Shown here piece after piece: positions 5,088-5,999 of a stretch of 5,999 bases of DNA. This DNA is from a bacterium UBA6025 (GTDB lineage: Bacteria > Patescibacteriota > Saccharimonadia > Saccharimonadales > Saccharimonadaceae). The position numbers and the translations under genes are program-made. The DNA lies in the NCBI GenBank assembly GCA_002429375.1, contig DIZP01000014.1:29330-35328 (forward strand), read 5' to 3'. The notes under the pieces were generated by a model. That model saw only the letters and a program-made list of their open reading frames with translations, ran no database searches and had not been told where the DNA came from. Position 1 is the first letter of the stretch; the number at the start of each line of letters is the position of its first letter.

Positions 5088-5999
5088 TTATAACCTCAAT
5101 TCTTGAATACTGTTATTAATTTTAGTAACGGGCGAGTTACTAGGGTCGCCGAATTCGTTATTCGTTCGGCGTATCACGTAGACCAATTCATCGAGATCAT
5201 TTGGCGTGAGTTGTCCGTGACTCGCTCGAGGTTGCAAGTCGCGAACCAGATTGAGTAGACGGTTAAATTGAGTTCCTTGCGTCGAGCTTACTTCTTCAGC
5301 GTTGCGGATAACGGACCTAGTTAGGTCCAGTGATTCTGACAATTTCCTCAAAGACTGATCAAGTCCGTCCGCTTCCTGAGGAGCCTCCCCTGCTTCGTCA
5401 CCAGCAACGGTTTCAAAAGCTTTTTTTTGCTGCGACAGTTCGCCGTTTTTCTGACCGTCGATACTTGTACCAAGCCTTTCCGTGGCACCAGCCAAATCAT
5501 GCAAATCACTCAGCTCGCTAGCAAGCACGCCCTGTATATTCTCAAGTTGGGAACCGATAGTGTTAAATGCACTCCCGAAATCCAATGAACCATCCATTGC
5601 ATGGTTTAACAAATACTGAATAGAATCAAGTTCTGGTGAAATTTGTTGGCGCCCACGCGAAAGTGAGTCAAGCGTCGCTTCGGCTTGTCTGTTATAGTTG
5701 TTGACTTCGTTGCGAGCGGCCGTTTCTATCTGACTGACGCGTTCGATGAACTCACGAGTAACACCTTCGGGGGTTTCGACGGGTGATTCTTCTGCCGACT
5801 CGTCGGTTTCTGAACCTTCAACCACATGGATTGCCGTCAACTCAAGCGCTTCATGCCCCATTTCAGACTGAACCGTCCGATCCATCGGACTAGCTTCTAC
5901 CTCGGCAGAATCGGCTACACCGTGCGCGATAAGCTCGGCAGTCGCCCGTCTGTCGCGAGTGAAAAAATCAGTTTCGCTCGTCGAGACAACCGATGGTTG
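5088..5999 (-). CDS. Hypothetical acidic coiled-coil protein, N-terminus outside window
   Basis: The frame is open from the TAA at 5090-5088 to the right edge, at least 303 codons. An ATG at 5885 exists, but the 38 codons upstream of it contain no stop and no ATG, GTG or TTG in frame, and there is no evident SD before 5885. The true start therefore probably lies beyond the window. The visible part begins with a Ser/Thr/Glu-rich segment. Counting from the ATG at 5885, residues 42-75 and 90-130 form charged helices with heptad-like hydrophobic spacing (IERVSQIETAARNEVNNYN; IGSQLENIQGVLASELSDL). A Gln/Glu/Lys/Ala-rich linker follows (145-172), then further helices (LRKLSESLDLTRSVIRNAEE; LDELVYVIRRTNNEF). 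There is no transmembrane segment. A structural, scaffold or cell-envelope-associated role would be guesswork. It is the upstream partner of the 110-residue gene. Confidence 0.75.
   Translation of the reverse strand, partial: QPSVVSTSETDFFTRDRRATAELIAHGVADSAEVEASPMDRTVQSEMGHEALELTAIHVVEGSETDESAEESPVETPEGVTREFIERVSQIETAARNEVNNYNRQAEATLDSLSRGRQQISPELDSIQYLLNHAMDGSLDFGSAFNTIGSQLENIQGVLASELSDLHDLAGATERLGTSIDGQKNGELSQQKKAFETVAGDEAGEAPQEADGLDQSLRKLSESLDLTRSVIRNAEEVSSTQGTQFNRLLNLVRDLQPRASHGQLTPNDLDELVYVIRRTNNEFGDPSNSPVTKINNSIQELRL

Noticed and set aside
5421..5428. Run of eight A's on the coding strand as a programmed frameshift site
   Set aside because: It simply encodes Gln-Lys-Lys in a continuous frame, and no alternative-frame product or stimulatory structure is apparent. 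A similar run at 456-463 encodes Lys-Lys-Met.
5330..5521. Plus-strand 63-codon frame within the coiled-coil gene
   Set aside because: It is antisense to a long open frame on the minus strand and has no SD or recognised motif.
5088..5885. Treating ATG at 5885 as the true start of the coiled-coil gene
   Set aside because: The frame continues open to the window edge for 38 more codons and no SD precedes 5885, so a start outside the window is more likely.
1..5999. UGA=glycine recoding (Gracilibacteria/Absconditabacteria code)
   Set aside because: All recognised genes read at full length under the standard bacterial code with no internal TGA.
1..5999. CRISPR arrays, insertion sequences, tRNA or rRNA genes
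   Set aside because: I saw no regularly spaced repeats, transposase motifs, terminal inverted repeats or tRNA/rRNA signatures, and the gaps between genes are all under 80 bp.

Overview
The window is a compact stretch of about 50% GC (by eye) bacterial DNA in which nearly every base is coding. It most likely comes from a Patescibacteria/CPR bacterium, probably Candidatus Saccharibacteria (TM7). The grounds are an archaeal-like THUMP/Trm11-type methyltransferase of a kind I associate with CPR genomes, a membrane-anchored 'GPDDYGRLTFDYP' protein resembling a family I recall from Saccharibacteria, overlapping genes, and standard-code reading frames that rule out the UGA=Gly code of Gracilibacteria/Absconditabacteria. 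This assignment is an inference, not a proof.

Layout. Positions 1-290 (minus) hold the N-terminal part of a membrane-anchored extracytoplasmic protein that runs off the left edge. Positions 310-3119 (minus) form a tight four-gene operon, read right to left: a YbhN/UPF0104-type multispanning membrane protein, xseA and xseB (both subunits of exonuclease VII), and a FAM173/ATPSCKMT-like membrane-anchored methyltransferase. Neighbouring genes overlap by 20 nt and 17 nt, or abut with no gap. The operon is fired from a 51-bp divergent intergenic region (3120-3170), which on the other side drives a Trm11/TrmG10-like RNA methyltransferase gene (3171-4334, plus). rpmA (ribosomal protein L27) follows with its own strong promoter and Shine-Dalgarno (SD) sequence. 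It ends at a hairpin terminator shared with the convergent two-gene unit of unknown function at 4751-5999 (minus), whose upstream gene runs off the right edge.

How the genes work together. xseA and xseB make one enzyme and are translationally coupled. The YbhN-like protein and the methyltransferase share their transcript but have no obvious functional link to it. The RNA methyltransferase and L27 both belong to translation. The two right-hand proteins look acidic, low-complexity and partly coiled-coil, and cannot be assigned a function.

The most notable signals are: (1) three genes whose consensus TATAAT -10 boxes lie only 6-8 nt before the ATG, which predicts leaderless mRNAs, next to rpmA with a conventional leader; (2) xseB and the methyltransferase lying in the same frame, separated by one TAG; (3) an altered catalytic motif IV in the Trm11-like enzyme; (4) a bacterial homologue of the ATP-synthase c-subunit lysine methyltransferase family with a conserved-looking membrane anchor. 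I see no defence system, CRISPR array, mobile element, tRNA or rRNA.
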